This document shows positions 8,754-17,938 of a DNA stretch of 64,000 nt, in pieces. The stretch lies in contig NZ_CADDTS010000014.1 in assembly GCF_902753875.1 (NCBI RefSeq), forward strand, positions 23,791-87,790, read 5' to 3'. The position numbers and the translations under genes are program-made. This DNA is from Acinetobacter bouvetii. GTDB taxonomy: Bacteria > Pseudomonadota > Gammaproteobacteria > Pseudomonadales > Moraxellaceae. Positions within the stretch are counted from its first letter, which is position 1, and each line of letters opens with the position of its first letter. Below the pieces are notes generated by a model that was not told the origin of the DNA, searched no databases, and was given only the letters and a program-made list of their open reading frames with translations.

Positions 8754-10379
8754 ATGAAAAGTTTTAAAATTGCCCTTGCACAATTCTCTCCGCATATTGG
8801 CAATATCGAAGCAAACACGCAAAAGATGCTTGAACAGATAAATGAAGCCAAAAAACAAAAAGCTGATTTAATTCTCTTCCCTGAGCTTTCTACTTTAGGC
8901 TACCCAGCCGAAGATCTATTATTGCGCCCTAGCTTAACAAAGCGCACACAGCAAGCATTTGAACAGCTCAGCCAAGTTAAAGATATCGTTTTGGTCTTTG
9001 GTTTTGTCAATCAGACTGAAGATGGTCAGCGTTACAATGCTGCCGCAGTCATGAAAGATGGTCAGGTTCTGGGCATCTACAACAAGCAAAACCTGCCAAA
9101 CTATAGCGTATTTGATGAAAAACGTTATTTCAACGAAGGTCATCAACACCTGGTATTTGAATATCTGGGCCATAAGTTTGGCGTGCTGATTTGTGAAGAT
9201 ATCTGGTCACTCAATACCGTACAGCAACTTTCTCAGCTCAATGTAGAAACTGCTTTGGTATTGAACGCTTCGCCTTATGAAGTCGGTAAACCGCAGCACC
9301 GCATAGCCACCATGGGCGAGCTGGCAAAACAATTGAACATTAACCTGGTTTATACCAACCAGATTGGTGGTCAAGATGACCTGATCTTTGATGGCACCAG
9401 TTTTGTGCTTAATAAAGATGGTGGCGTTGCATTGCAAGCACCCAGCTTTAAAGAAGACCTTTATTACGCTGAATATGATGCTGAACAAAAAACCTATAAA
9501 GTCGGCACAATCACACCTGTTTTAGAAACCATGGCCGAAATCTATCAAGGTCTGGTTTTAGCAACACGTGATTATGTACAACGCTCTGGTTTCCCGGGCG
9601 TGATATTAGGTTTATCCGGTGGTATCGACTCTGCTTTAACCCTAGCAATCGCTGCTGATGCCATTGGTGCCAATAAAGTTCAGGCAGTGATGATGCCATA
9701 CACCTACACAGCACAAATCAGTGTAGAAGATGCAGCTGAACAAGCCAAAAACATGGGTGTGACTTTTGGAATTGCCGAAATCAATCCAATCGTGAACAGT
9801 TTCATGCAAACCCTATACCCGTTCTTTGGCAACAGCCCTGCTGATGCCACTGAAGAAAACCTGCAAGCCCGTGCTCGCGGTACTTTACTGATGGGTTTAT
9901 CGAATAAATTCGGTAATCTGGTGCTTTCTACCGGCAACAAATCCGAGCTTTCAGTCGGTTACTGCACCCTGTATGGCGATATGGTCGGCGGTTATGCCGT
10001 TCTGAAAGACGTGTATAAAACCATTGTGTTTGAACTGGCGAAGTACCGTAACAGCATTTCAGAAACACCTGTGATTCCGGAACGTGTGATTACTCGTCCA
10101 CCTTCAGCAGAACTTCGTCCAGATCAAAAAGACCAAGACTCTTTACCAGCCTATGAAGTACTTGATGCCATTCTGTATGCTTATATTGAAGAAGATATGA
10201 GCCAAGATGACATTATCGCCAAAGGCTTTGAAAAAACAGTGGTAGAAAAAGTGATTCGACTGGTTGATCGTAACGAATACAAACGTCGCCAAGGTGCAAT
10301 TGGCCCGCGTATTAGCTCACGTGCCTTTAGCCGTGAACGTCGTTACCCAATCATAAATGGATGGGCACCAGGTGTCTAA
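8754..10379 (+). CDS. nadE: glutamine-dependent NAD+ synthetase
   Basis: NadE converts nicotinic acid adenine dinucleotide to NAD+ with ATP, taking ammonia from glutamine. The 541 aa protein has the two expected parts. The N-terminal nitrilase-like glutaminase domain (about 1-250) contains LILFPELSTLGYP, a lysine region and VLICEDIW with the nucleophilic cysteine. The C-terminal synthetase (about 270-541) has the ATP P-loop LGLSGGIDSAL and STGNKSELSVGYCTLYGD. The last eight bases overlap the alternative GTG start of the next gene. Confidence 0.97.
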   Translation: MKSFKIALAQFSPHIGNIEANTQKMLEQINEAKKQKADLILFPELSTLGYPAEDLLLRPSLTKRTQQAFEQLSQVKDIVLVFGFVNQTEDGQRYNAAAVMKDGQVLGIYNKQNLPNYSVFDEKRYFNEGHQHLVFEYLGHKFGVLICEDIWSLNTVQQLSQLNVETALVLNASPYEVGKPQHRIATMGELAKQLNINLVYTNQIGGQDDLIFDGTSFVLNKDGGVALQAPSFKEDLYYAEYDAEQKTYKVGTITPVLETMAEIYQGLVLATRDYVQRSGFPGVILGLSGGIDSALTLAIAADAIGANKVQAVMMPYTYTAQISVEDAAEQAKNMGVTFGIAEINPIVNSFMQTLYPFFGNSPADATEENLQARARGTLLMGLSNKFGNLVLSTGNKSELSVGYCTLYGDMVGGYAVLKDVYKTIVFELAKYRNSISETPVIPERVITRPPSAELRPDQKDQDSLPAYEVLDAILYAYIEEDMSQDDIIAKGFEKTVVEKVIRLVDRNEYKRRQGAIGPRISSRAFSRERRYPIINGWAPGV

Positions 10380-11397
10380 GCCGGACTTTGCCCAACAGTT
10401 TGCTCAAGCGCTTATGCTTGAGCAAACCCGCTTTATTAAAAAACAATTATTAGCTGAACAAAATAATCCTTATATTGAAAAATTTGTTCATCATATTTAT
10501 CAGCACGCTGATCAAATTTTATTAAAACAGTTTATTCAACTTGAATCCCTTCAAGAAGTGGTTCAAAAATACGCCTTTGAATTAAATCTGGGCGCTGAAA
10601 TTTTAGAATTTATCGGGGTTGTTGCGCAGCGCATTCATCAACTCGCCATAAACAGCCAGACGCAAATCGACGCGCTGCTTTCAGATGAAACTTTTGAACT
10701 CTGGATGTACAAGATCCTGGAACTGGATCAGTTACGACATTACATCCATGACAACTTGCAACACAATCCTCAGGTCAAACATGTCAGCCTACAGCTGGCC
10801 AATCAGATTCTTGAAAGCAATACGCCCTGGCTGGATCACCTACGCAAGCTAAACACCCATCAGCATGGTCTAGGTTCTAAAATCCTGAGCTTTATTCAAG
10901 ACCAGCAGCAACATATTGAACTCAAACTTGAGCAGCAACTCGCTCAGGCACTGGTTAAACAGCTCGGACATATCATTCTGCTCCCCAATGAAGAACTGGC
11001 CGATATTGGTCTGCATTTGTGGGAAGATATGAAGCAGAGAAGTCTCAAAGAAACCTTCTCGCAATTTAAAGCCATCGACTTTGAAGAATTCTTTATTCTA
11101 GTGTATGAAAGCTGGCGTCAGTTAAGACAAGCAGAATACCTGCAACAGGTGGTTTTGGATGTGGTAGCTGGTTTTTATGATTATTTTGCCGACTACAACT
11201 TACAGGAACTATTGCAGTCCGTAGGACTAAATGAAGACGATTTGCATCAAGAGGCACATCGCTTCCTGCCTTATACCCTGCAAGCTCTAGAACAACAAGG
11301 CTTGCTGGACGGCATTATACAGACCTTGATTTCACCTTTTTATGACAGTGAAAGCACTCATCAATTTATTGAACACTATCTTCAAGAGAATTTGTAA
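10357..11397 (+). CDS. uncharacterised protein translationally coupled to nadE
   Basis: I do not recognise a family for this 346 aa protein. It is predicted soluble, mostly helical, and very rich in leucine, glutamine and histidine, with no signal peptide. The open frame begins with an ATG inside nadE (23-base overlap); a GTG at 10372 would reduce the overlap to 8 bases (GTGTCTAA) and is at least as likely. Tight overlap suggests it is made together with NadE, but this says nothing firm about its role. It has no terminator of its own before the tRNA region. Confidence 0.8.
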   Translation: MDGHQVSKPDFAQQFAQALMLEQTRFIKKQLLAEQNNPYIEKFVHHIYQHADQILLKQFIQLESLQEVVQKYAFELNLGAEILEFIGVVAQRIHQLAINSQTQIDALLSDETFELWMYKILELDQLRHYIHDNLQHNPQVKHVSLQLANQILESNTPWLDHLRKLNTHQHGLGSKILSFIQDQQQHIELKLEQQLAQALVKQLGHIILLPNEELADIGLHLWEDMKQRSLKETFSQFKAIDFEEFFILVYESWRQLRQAEYLQQVVLDVVAGFYDYFADYNLQELLQSVGLNEDDLHQEAHRFLPYTLQALEQQGLLDGIIQTLISPFYDSESTHQFIEHYLQENL

Positions 11398-11483
11398 TTA
11401 TTAAAGTGAGTCTTTGGATTTTCATTCATAGAGGATCAACAGACTTTTTTCTTCTGAGTATAACCCTAACTTTTTTGACCCAC

Positions 11484-11514
11484 AAAAAAAGAGACCATGC
11501 TGAGAGCATGGTCT
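11484..11514 (-). terminator. terminator of first tRNA-Met gene
   Basis: AGACCATGCT (11492-11501) and AGCATGGTCT (11505-11514) form a perfect 10-bp stem with a 3-base loop. On the minus strand a T-run follows. It lies a few bases after the CCA end of the tRNA, and a similar hairpin follows the second tRNA-Met copy. Confidence 0.9.
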
Positions 11515-11521
11515 ATAAAAA

Positions 11522-11598
11522 TGGTGGCTATGACGAGACTTGAACTTGTGACCCCCGCATTATGAGTGCGGTGCTCTAACCAACTGAGCTACATAGCC
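11522..11598 (-). tRNA. tRNA-Met (anticodon CAT), copy 1
   Basis: The 77-base gene folds into a full cloverleaf. The acceptor stem is GGCTATG/CATAGCC, the D arm contains AGCTCAGTTGGTTAGAGC, and the anticodon stem CCGCA/TGCGG holds loop CTCATAA with anticodon CAT. The CCA end is encoded. Similarity to the elongator methionine tRNA of enterobacteria makes initiator or Ile2 identity unlikely. A second identical copy lies at 12253-12329. Confidence 0.95.
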
Positions 11599-11777
11599 GT
11601 AAACTGTGTGCGCATTATCTAAATTTCGACGAGTAGCGTCAAGCCCTTTATTTCACAAGTGTTCAGAGTTTGAACGTTTAATTTTATTTCAGTTAATTTT
11701 TAAACAAAACAACTATTTATTCATACATGGGTTGCATTTAATTATACAATTAAAGCCCTGAAAAGATTGAGATAAAA

Positions 11778-12185
11778 ATGAATCAATTCAAGTTGATCAC
11801 AATTGCTTTAATAGCCCTGATCTGTAGTGCCTGCCAAGTGATTTCCCCACTCTTCGTCAACTACAATGGCGTACGCAGGGATGTGGCGCGCTGGATCAAC
11901 AATCAGCAACTTTTAAGCATGCAGCAAAAACGCAGTCTGGCTCAACTCAGTAAGGCACAGCAAAAGCTCTATCGCATTGAGCAGATTCCTGAAGATCAGA
12001 AATTAGCGATTGCCACCCAAAACCAGATTGCGCTGCATTGCGCACGATTACACCTAACTGAGAATAAAATCAGCCAGTTGCAAAGTCATATTTTTGGAAA
12101 AGAGAAAAAAGACGCGATTTTGCAGCAATACGCGCAAGAATTTCCGCAGCTAAAATTGGCAGCTACTACCGTTCAATGTGAATGA
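11778..12185 (+). CDS. small predicted lipoprotein of unknown function
   Basis: This 135 aa protein starts with a lipoprotein signal peptide whose lipobox ICSAC puts the acylated cysteine at about residue 19. The mature part is basic and glutamine-rich, with a predicted helical stretch (about 45-115) and cysteines near residues 88 and 134. I do not recognise its family. It lies between two identical tRNA-Met genes on the opposite strand, so recombination between the tRNA copies could delete or duplicate it. Confidence 0.8.
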   Translation: MNQFKLITIALIALICSACQVISPLFVNYNGVRRDVARWINNQQLLSMQQKRSLAQLSKAQQKLYRIEQIPEDQKLAIATQNQIALHCARLHLTENKISQLQSHIFGKEKKDAILQQYAQEFPQLKLAATTVQCE

Positions 12186-12212
12186 CTTATATTAAACGCT
12201 AAATTTTAAGCA

Positions 12213-12246
12213 TAAAAAAAGACCACGCTTTTAGAAGCATGGTCTA
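12213..12246 (-). terminator. terminator of second tRNA-Met gene
   Basis: AGACCACGCTT (12220-12230) pairs with AAGCATGGTCT (12236-12246) with one mismatch, followed by a T-run on the minus strand. It closely resembles the terminator of the first tRNA-Met copy. Confidence 0.85.
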
Positions 12247-12252
12247 TGAAAA

Positions 12253-12329
12253 TGGTGGCTATGACGAGACTTGAACTTGTGACCCCCGCATTATGAGTGC
12301 GGTGCTCTAACCAACTGAGCTACATAGCC
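12253..12329 (-). tRNA. tRNA-Met (anticodon CAT), copy 2
   Basis: This 77-base gene is identical to the copy at 11522-11598, with anticodon CAT in loop CTCATAA and an encoded CCA end. Its terminator hairpin is also similar, so the tRNA and terminator were probably duplicated together. Confidence 0.95.
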
Positions 12330-12404
12330 AAAAACTGTGCGCGTATTATCTATTTCGAACAACCTGCTGTCAAGAAATATCACACAATAATTGTAAAAAA
12401 TTTA

Positions 12405-12772
<368 letters not shown>

Positions 12773-12785
12773 CCAAATTTCAGCA

Positions 12786-13049
12786 CTAATTACTGGTGCT
12801 TTTTTGTGCAATCAGCTTTTTATATTTTTCCATCAGTTCATCTGATGATTCCACATGCTGGGGATCATGCGGAATACAGTCAACTGGACAGAACAACTGA
12901 CACTGCGGTTCATCAAAATGCCCAACGCATTCGGTACATAAATCCGGGTGAATTTCATAAATGACTTCACCCATGAATATCGCTTCATTCGGGCACACCG
13001 GCTCACAGACATCACAATTGATGCATTCATCGGTAATATATAAAGACAC
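12786..13049 (-). CDS. 2x[4Fe-4S] ferredoxin, YfhL type
   Basis: The 87 aa protein carries two cluster motifs: CINCDVCEPVCP near residues 9-20, and CTECVGHFDEPQCQLFCP near residues 38-55. The longer spacing in the second motif is typical of the YfhL / Alvin-type ferredoxins. It transfers electrons to unknown partners in the cytoplasm. It begins one base after the coaD stop, so the two genes are likely co-transcribed. Confidence in the family is high. Confidence 0.95.
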   Translation of the reverse strand: MSLYITDECINCDVCEPVCPNEAIFMGEVIYEIHPDLCTECVGHFDEPQCQLFCPVDCIPHDPQHVESSDELMEKYKKLIAQKSTSN

Positions 13050-13050
13050 G

Positions 13051-13548
<498 letters not shown>

Positions 13549-13682
13549 TTACTCTAGTTTTTAGTAGAACCCTATTTTAGCAAAAACTTCTTTTTTTAGT
13601 GAACAATCTCCTTAATTTTGAAAAAACTTCACCTTGGCGCGAGTTTGAGGCAAAATAGAGTCAATCTTGGAACATTCGTATT

Positions 13683-14159
13683 ATGTCGAAATCAATCGTA
13701 GTTAAAAAAAATACTGGTGGCACTATTGCGCAGAACAAGCGTGCTCGCCATGATTATTTTATTGAAGAGAAATTCGAAGCTGGGCTGTCATTACAAGGCT
13801 GGGAAGTCAAGTCCTTACGTGCTGGGCGGATGACCATTACCGAAAGCTATATTCTTTTTAAAAACAATGAAGCATTCTTGTTTGGTGCACAAATCCAACC
13901 CTTGTTATCTGCTTCGACGCATGTGGTGCCCGAAGCAACCCGCACACGTAAGTTGCTGCTCTCCCGTCGTGAAATTGAAAAACTTTTAGGTGCAGTGAAT
14001 CAGAAAGGTTATGCCTGCGTACCTTTGGCATGCTACTGGAAAGGTCCTTTGGCTAAACTGGAAATTGCCTTGGTAAAAGGTAAACAGTTACATGATAAGC
14101 GCGCGACTGAAAAAGATCGGGACTGGCAGCGTGATAAAGCCCGAATTTTTCATAAATAA
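13683..14159 (+). CDS. smpB: SsrA-binding protein
   Basis: SmpB binds tmRNA and delivers it to stalled ribosomes for trans-translation. The 158 aa protein has the expected oligonucleotide-binding barrel, with [24 protein letters not shown] near the N-terminus of the core. It ends in the basic tail [15 protein letters not shown] that folds in the decoding centre. It is a single gene divergent from coaD and followed by a bidirectional terminator. Confidence 0.98.
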   Translation: MSKSIVVKKNTGGTIAQNKRARHDYFIEEKFEAGLSLQGWEVKSLRAGRMTITESYILFKNNEAFLFGAQIQPLLSASTHVVPEATRTRKLLLSRREIEKLLGAVNQKGYACVPLACYWKGPLAKLEIALVKGKQLHDKRATEKDRDWQRDKARIFHK

Positions 14160-14187
14160 AAAAAACCTCCAGCTGGAGGTTTTTTAT
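14160..14187. terminator. bidirectional terminator between smpB and the flavodoxin-like gene
   Basis: AACCTCC and GGAGGTT form a 7-bp stem around AGCT, with A- and T-runs on the two sides. It serves both converging genes. Confidence 0.9.
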
Positions 14188-14197
14188 TTCAAGAACC

Positions 14198-14749
14198 TTA
14201 TTTGAACTTGTTTAATAACAAGCCAATATATTCACCGAACCAAAGAGCGGTATCCAGATCCCCTTGCGGTGGCGTCACATCTACCGGTGCATTATCTGAC
14301 TGGGTCATCAGACCTAAAAAGCCCGACATCCGGTTCAGATCCTGACCACTCCGCCCTGTGGGCATCAACGGCAAACCTGCCCATAACATGCCATGCTGCA
14401 TGGCAAATAAATTGATTTGTTGCAATACCGCCAACTTGTCACCACTGAGTCCACCACCATTGGTAAAGCCCGCTGCAATTTTGCCTTGCCAGCTACGTGC
14501 CAACCAACGTTTAGACGACTGCTCCATAAACAGTTTCAGAGCTGAAGTAAGACTGCCCATATAAGTTGGGCAGCCCAACACAATCGCATCTGCCTGATCC
14601 AGAATATCCCAATCAACTTGCTCGATGTTCATGCAATGCACCTGTACACCTGTTTGCTGAGCACCTTGGGCAATAAAGGAAGCGACCTTTGCAGTATGTC
14701 CATAGGGGCTGTGATAAACAATAGCAAGAGATTTCGTGGATAAAGACAT
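14198..14749 (-). CDS. flavodoxin / WrbA-like NAD(P)H-dependent oxidoreductase
   Basis: The 183 aa protein has a flavodoxin fold. AIVYHSPYGHTAKVA near residues 9-23 is the FMN phosphate-binding loop, and AIVLGCPTYMGSLTSALK with TNGGGLSGDK resembles the FMN-contacting loops of WrbA and related NAD(P)H:quinone reductases. It is cytosolic and probably reduces quinones or similar acceptors with FMN. It converges with smpB and is separated from pgeF by about 40 bases. The substrate is not known. Confidence 0.88.
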   Translation of the reverse strand: MSLSTKSLAIVYHSPYGHTAKVASFIAQGAQQTGVQVHCMNIEQVDWDILDQADAIVLGCPTYMGSLTSALKLFMEQSSKRWLARSWQGKIAAGFTNGGGLSGDKLAVLQQINLFAMQHGMLWAGLPLMPTGRSGQDLNRMSGFLGLMTQSDNAPVDVTPPQGDLDTALWFGEYIGLLLNKFK

Positions 14750-14788
14750 ATCAATAAAAACAATAAATTTTAATCAAGTTTAACAGTT

Positions 14789-15529
14789 TCATGCCATAAA
14801 CACGAATGTCGCCATGCGTCCGGTTTTGGCTTCACGGCGATAGGAAAAATATTCTTCCGTTTGCTGATAGCTACACTGATCGCCACCCAAGACGGTTGTC
14901 ACACCGTGTTGCTGCAAAATAAATCGCGCAATGGCATATAAGTCAGCATAAAACTTGGTGGCTTTTTCACCTGCCTGAAAAGCACTTTCCAGTTCTGGAT
15001 ATTTGGAGCAGAAAACCAGTTTGACTTCTTCACCGATCTCAAAACAGGGCTGACTGATCGCAGCACCCAACCAGGCCCAGGTGGGCGGAGTTTGCATGGC
15101 AGCAATGGTGTTTTCAATAATCCCACCCGCCAGACCACGCCAGCCGGCATGCAAATTCGCCACTTCTGTGCCCTCGACATTGCCCAGTACCACCGGCAAA
15201 CAGTCTGCGGTCATCATCATTAAAGCATGCGCTTTACGCTGAGTGACCAGACCATCCCCTTCCAAGGCTTCAAAAGGAATCTCTTCATTGATGCTATGAC
15301 AGATGGTGCTATGGGTTTGCGTCATCCAGGTGACTTTATCCACACCAAATTCAGCAAACTCTGCCAGCAAAGCCATACGATGCTGCTGTACACGTTTAGC
15401 ATCATCACCCACATGCAAGGCCAGATTAAATCCCGCAAGTTTCGGCTTTGCTGAAGCTTGCGTTTTTTCATGATGCACCCGGGTCTGTCCAACATATACC
15501 CCGGATGGAAGCCCTTGAACAAATTGCAT
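14789..15529 (-). CDS. pgeF: YfiH/PgeF-family laccase-domain protein
   Basis: This 246 aa protein belongs to the YfiH family, first called polyphenol oxidase. Members are now known as purine nucleoside phosphorylase / adenosine deaminase-type enzymes and, as PgeF, as peptidoglycan-editing factors. Signature blocks are TADCLPVVLG and NLHAGWRGLAGGI, which carry the conserved cysteine and histidine metal ligands. It follows rluD with a 51-base gap; rluD-yfiH is a common pair in proteobacteria. Exact substrate is not shown by sequence. Confidence 0.92.
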   Translation of the reverse strand: MQFVQGLPSGVYVGQTRVHHEKTQASAKPKLAGFNLALHVGDDAKRVQQHRMALLAEFAEFGVDKVTWMTQTHSTICHSINEEIPFEALEGDGLVTQRKAHALMMMTADCLPVVLGNVEGTEVANLHAGWRGLAGGIIENTIAAMQTPPTWAWLGAAISQPCFEIGEEVKLVFCSKYPELESAFQAGEKATKFYADLYAIARFILQQHGVTTVLGGDQCSYQQTEEYFSYRREAKTGRMATFVFMA

Positions 15530-15580
15530 GTCGATTTCCTTGTGCTTTTACTTATGATTCATAACCAGCAAGCAAACTGC

Positions 15581-16633
15581 TTAGTAGGCTTTATTTTCAC
15601 TACGCAATACATCAACCAGTTGCGTAAAATCTTCCGGCCAAGGTGCATCAAACATCATTTCTTCACCACTACGTGGGTGAACCAATCCCAGTTTTGCTGC
15701 ATGCAAGGCCTGGCGTTTGAATTGACGCAGCGTATCGCCGAGCAGTTCCGAAGCCCCTGCCGGTACACGCACCCTGTTCATATACACTTGATCACCGACC
15801 AGACCATAGCCCAGATAACTAAAATGCACACGAATCTGATGGGTACGTCCGGTTTCTAAACGGGCTTGCACGCGAGTAAAATGCTGGAAGCGTTCTTTGA
15901 CGTTGTAATGGGTCACCGCATCTCGACCACCCGGCAATACTGCCATTTTCACGCGATCCACCGGATGGCGCTTAATTGGTTCATCAATGGTGCCGCCGGC
16001 AATGATATTGCCGTACACAATCAGATCATAAACACGATAGACTGATTTTTTGGCCAACTGCTTACTTAAAGAAAATTGCGCTTCCAGATTTTTGGCCACC
16101 ACCAGCAAACCACTGGTGTCTTTATCAATGCGGTGTACCAGACCGGCACGGGACAGTTCCGCAGATTTTGGATAATGATACAGCAAGGCATTAACTAACG
16201 TACCCGAGCTATTCCCTGCACCCGGATGAACCACCATCCCGACCGGTTTGTTGATCACAATAATATCGTCATCTTCATACACCACATTTAAGGGAATATT
16301 TTCCGGCAGGCTTTTGGTTTGAACTTCCAGCTCAACATCCAGTGTTAACAGCTCATTGCCTTCACACTTGTACTTGGGTTTGACACTGTTACCATTTACC
16401 AACAAATGGCCGTCTTTCAGCCACTGTTTCAATTTTTCACGGGAAAATTCATTCCAGATGAGTGCCGCCACCTGATCGATACGCTGCCCCAAATAGCTTT
16501 CATCCAATTGAAATTGCAACGATAAACGTGTTGCAGTTGAGTCTGAAGTATGGTTATCTGCATCCTCAGAATCTTCAAGTAAATTGAAATCAGTTTCAGG
16601 GACATTAGAATTAGAAGATTGTGCTTGACTCAT
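15581..16633 (-). CDS. rluD: 23S rRNA pseudouridine(1911/1915/1917) synthase
   Basis: RluD makes pseudouridines in helix 69 of 23S rRNA. The 350 aa protein has an S4 RNA-binding domain (about 45-100) and a RluA-type catalytic domain with GLVHRIDKDTSGLLVVAK, whose aspartate is catalytic. The N-terminus has an extra acidic, serine-rich stretch of about 35 residues compared with the enterobacterial protein. It is divergent from bamD, an arrangement common in gammaproteobacteria. Confidence 0.96.
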   Translation of the reverse strand: MSQAQSSNSNVPETDFNLLEDSEDADNHTSDSTATRLSLQFQLDESYLGQRIDQVAALIWNEFSREKLKQWLKDGHLLVNGNSVKPKYKCEGNELLTLDVELEVQTKSLPENIPLNVVYEDDDIIVINKPVGMVVHPGAGNSSGTLVNALLYHYPKSAELSRAGLVHRIDKDTSGLLVVAKNLEAQFSLSKQLAKKSVYRVYDLIVYGNIIAGGTIDEPIKRHPVDRVKMAVLPGGRDAVTHYNVKERFQHFTRVQARLETGRTHQIRVHFSYLGYGLVGDQVYMNRVRVPAGASELLGDTLRQFKRQALHAAKLGLVHPRSGEEMMFDAPWPEDFTQLVDVLRSENKAY

Positions 16634-16704
16634 TTGCTCATTCAGACAAAAGTGGTTTAATAGCGCAATTGTAGCTCATTGCCAGTATTAACAGAGGAAT
16701 TTTT

Positions 16705-17736
16705 ATGTCGTTACCACGTTATAAAATGACAATGCTTGCTTTATCTTTAGGCGTTGCGTCGGCAATAGTGGGCTGTAGCAGTAATCCAAAGAAAGAAGTG
16801 GTGGATACAGGACCACAGTCTAGCGAGCAGGTGTATATTCAAAAAGCAGAAAAAGCACTTGAACGTGGACAATATACCGATGCGGCCAAGCATCTTGAAG
16901 CCATAGACACCTATTATCCAACAGGTGAATATGCGCAGCAGGCACAACTCGAATTGCTGTATGTCAAATTTCAGCAAAAAGATTATGAAGGTGCGATTGC
17001 ACTGGCTGAACGTTTTATCCGTTTAAATCCGCAACATCCAAACGTTGACTATGCTTACTATGTTCGTGGTGTGGCGAACATGGAACAAAACTACGATAGC
17101 TTGTTACGTTATACCTCACTAAAACAGGCGCACCGTGATGTCAGCTACTTAAAAGTGGCTTATCAGAACTTTGTCGATTTCATTCGTCGCTTCCCTTCAA
17201 GCACTTATGCAGTCGATGCCGCACAGCGCATGAAGTTTATTAGCACTGAACTGGCTGAATCTGAGATGAATGCAGCGCGATTCAATATCAAGCGTAAAGC
17301 GTGGTTAGCAGCAGTTGAACGCTCTCAATGGGTGGTTGAACACTATCCACAAACCCCTCAAGTTCCTGAAGCCTTGGCAACCATGGCTTATGGTTATGAC
17401 AAATTAGGCGACACTCAAACTTCCAAGCAATATATTGAATTGCTTAAACTGAATTATCCACATTTGGTTAAATCAGATGGTAGCGTAAATATACGTGCTG
17501 CACATGGTGAAGGTAGCTGGGTTAACCGTGCCACTTTGGGGATTTTGGGCCGTGAAGCGCAAAGCTCAACTGAAGCAGAACAACAGAAAAATACCGATCA
17601 ATCAGAAAAACGTAGTTTCACTAACCGCATCAGTTTTGGTTTGCTAGATCGTCCTAAAACAGAAACTAGCATTCCTCCTGCACCAACAGAACAACCGCAA
17701 ACTGAGACGCCTACAGAAGCACCAGCAACCGAATAA
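16705..17736 (+). CDS. bamD: outer membrane assembly lipoprotein BamD
   Basis: BamD is an essential lipoprotein of the BAM complex that inserts beta-barrel proteins into the outer membrane. A signal peptide ends in the lipobox IVGC, with cysteine at about residue 24. Five TPR-like repeats follow (about 40-250). At 343 aa it is longer than the 245 aa enterobacterial protein; the extra length is a C-terminal tail rich in proline, threonine and glutamate (about 285-343), which looks unstructured. Confidence is high. Confidence 0.95.
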   Translation: MSLPRYKMTMLALSLGVASAIVGCSSNPKKEVVDTGPQSSEQVYIQKAEKALERGQYTDAAKHLEAIDTYYPTGEYAQQAQLELLYVKFQQKDYEGAIALAERFIRLNPQHPNVDYAYYVRGVANMEQNYDSLLRYTSLKQAHRDVSYLKVAYQNFVDFIRRFPSSTYAVDAAQRMKFISTELAESEMNAARFNIKRKAWLAAVERSQWVVEHYPQTPQVPEALATMAYGYDKLGDTQTSKQYIELLKLNYPHLVKSDGSVNIRAAHGEGSWVNRATLGILGREAQSSTEAEQQKNTDQSEKRSFTNRISFGLLDRPKTETSIPPAPTEQPQTETPTEAPATE

Positions 17737-17763
17737 GCTTGGCTTATTGTTCGCATTTTCATG

Positions 17764-17791
17764 AAGGGCAAGTTATCATACTTGCCCTTTT
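17764..17791 (+). terminator. rho-independent terminator after bamD
   Basis: AAGGGCAAG (17764-17772) pairs perfectly with CTTGCCCTT (17781-17789), followed by a short T-run. It lies 27 bases after the bamD stop. Confidence 0.8.
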
Positions 17792-17938
17792 GCTATTTTA
17801 ATGCCTCATATTGATCATTTTGGGCAAAAGGTATACAAATTAACTTTTAAGTGATACCGCAATTTAAGCTTGCGGAAATTCTGACTGCGTATTTGGTCAG
17901 TTATTTTATAGATAGATACCAAACCCGATTGCAGACCT

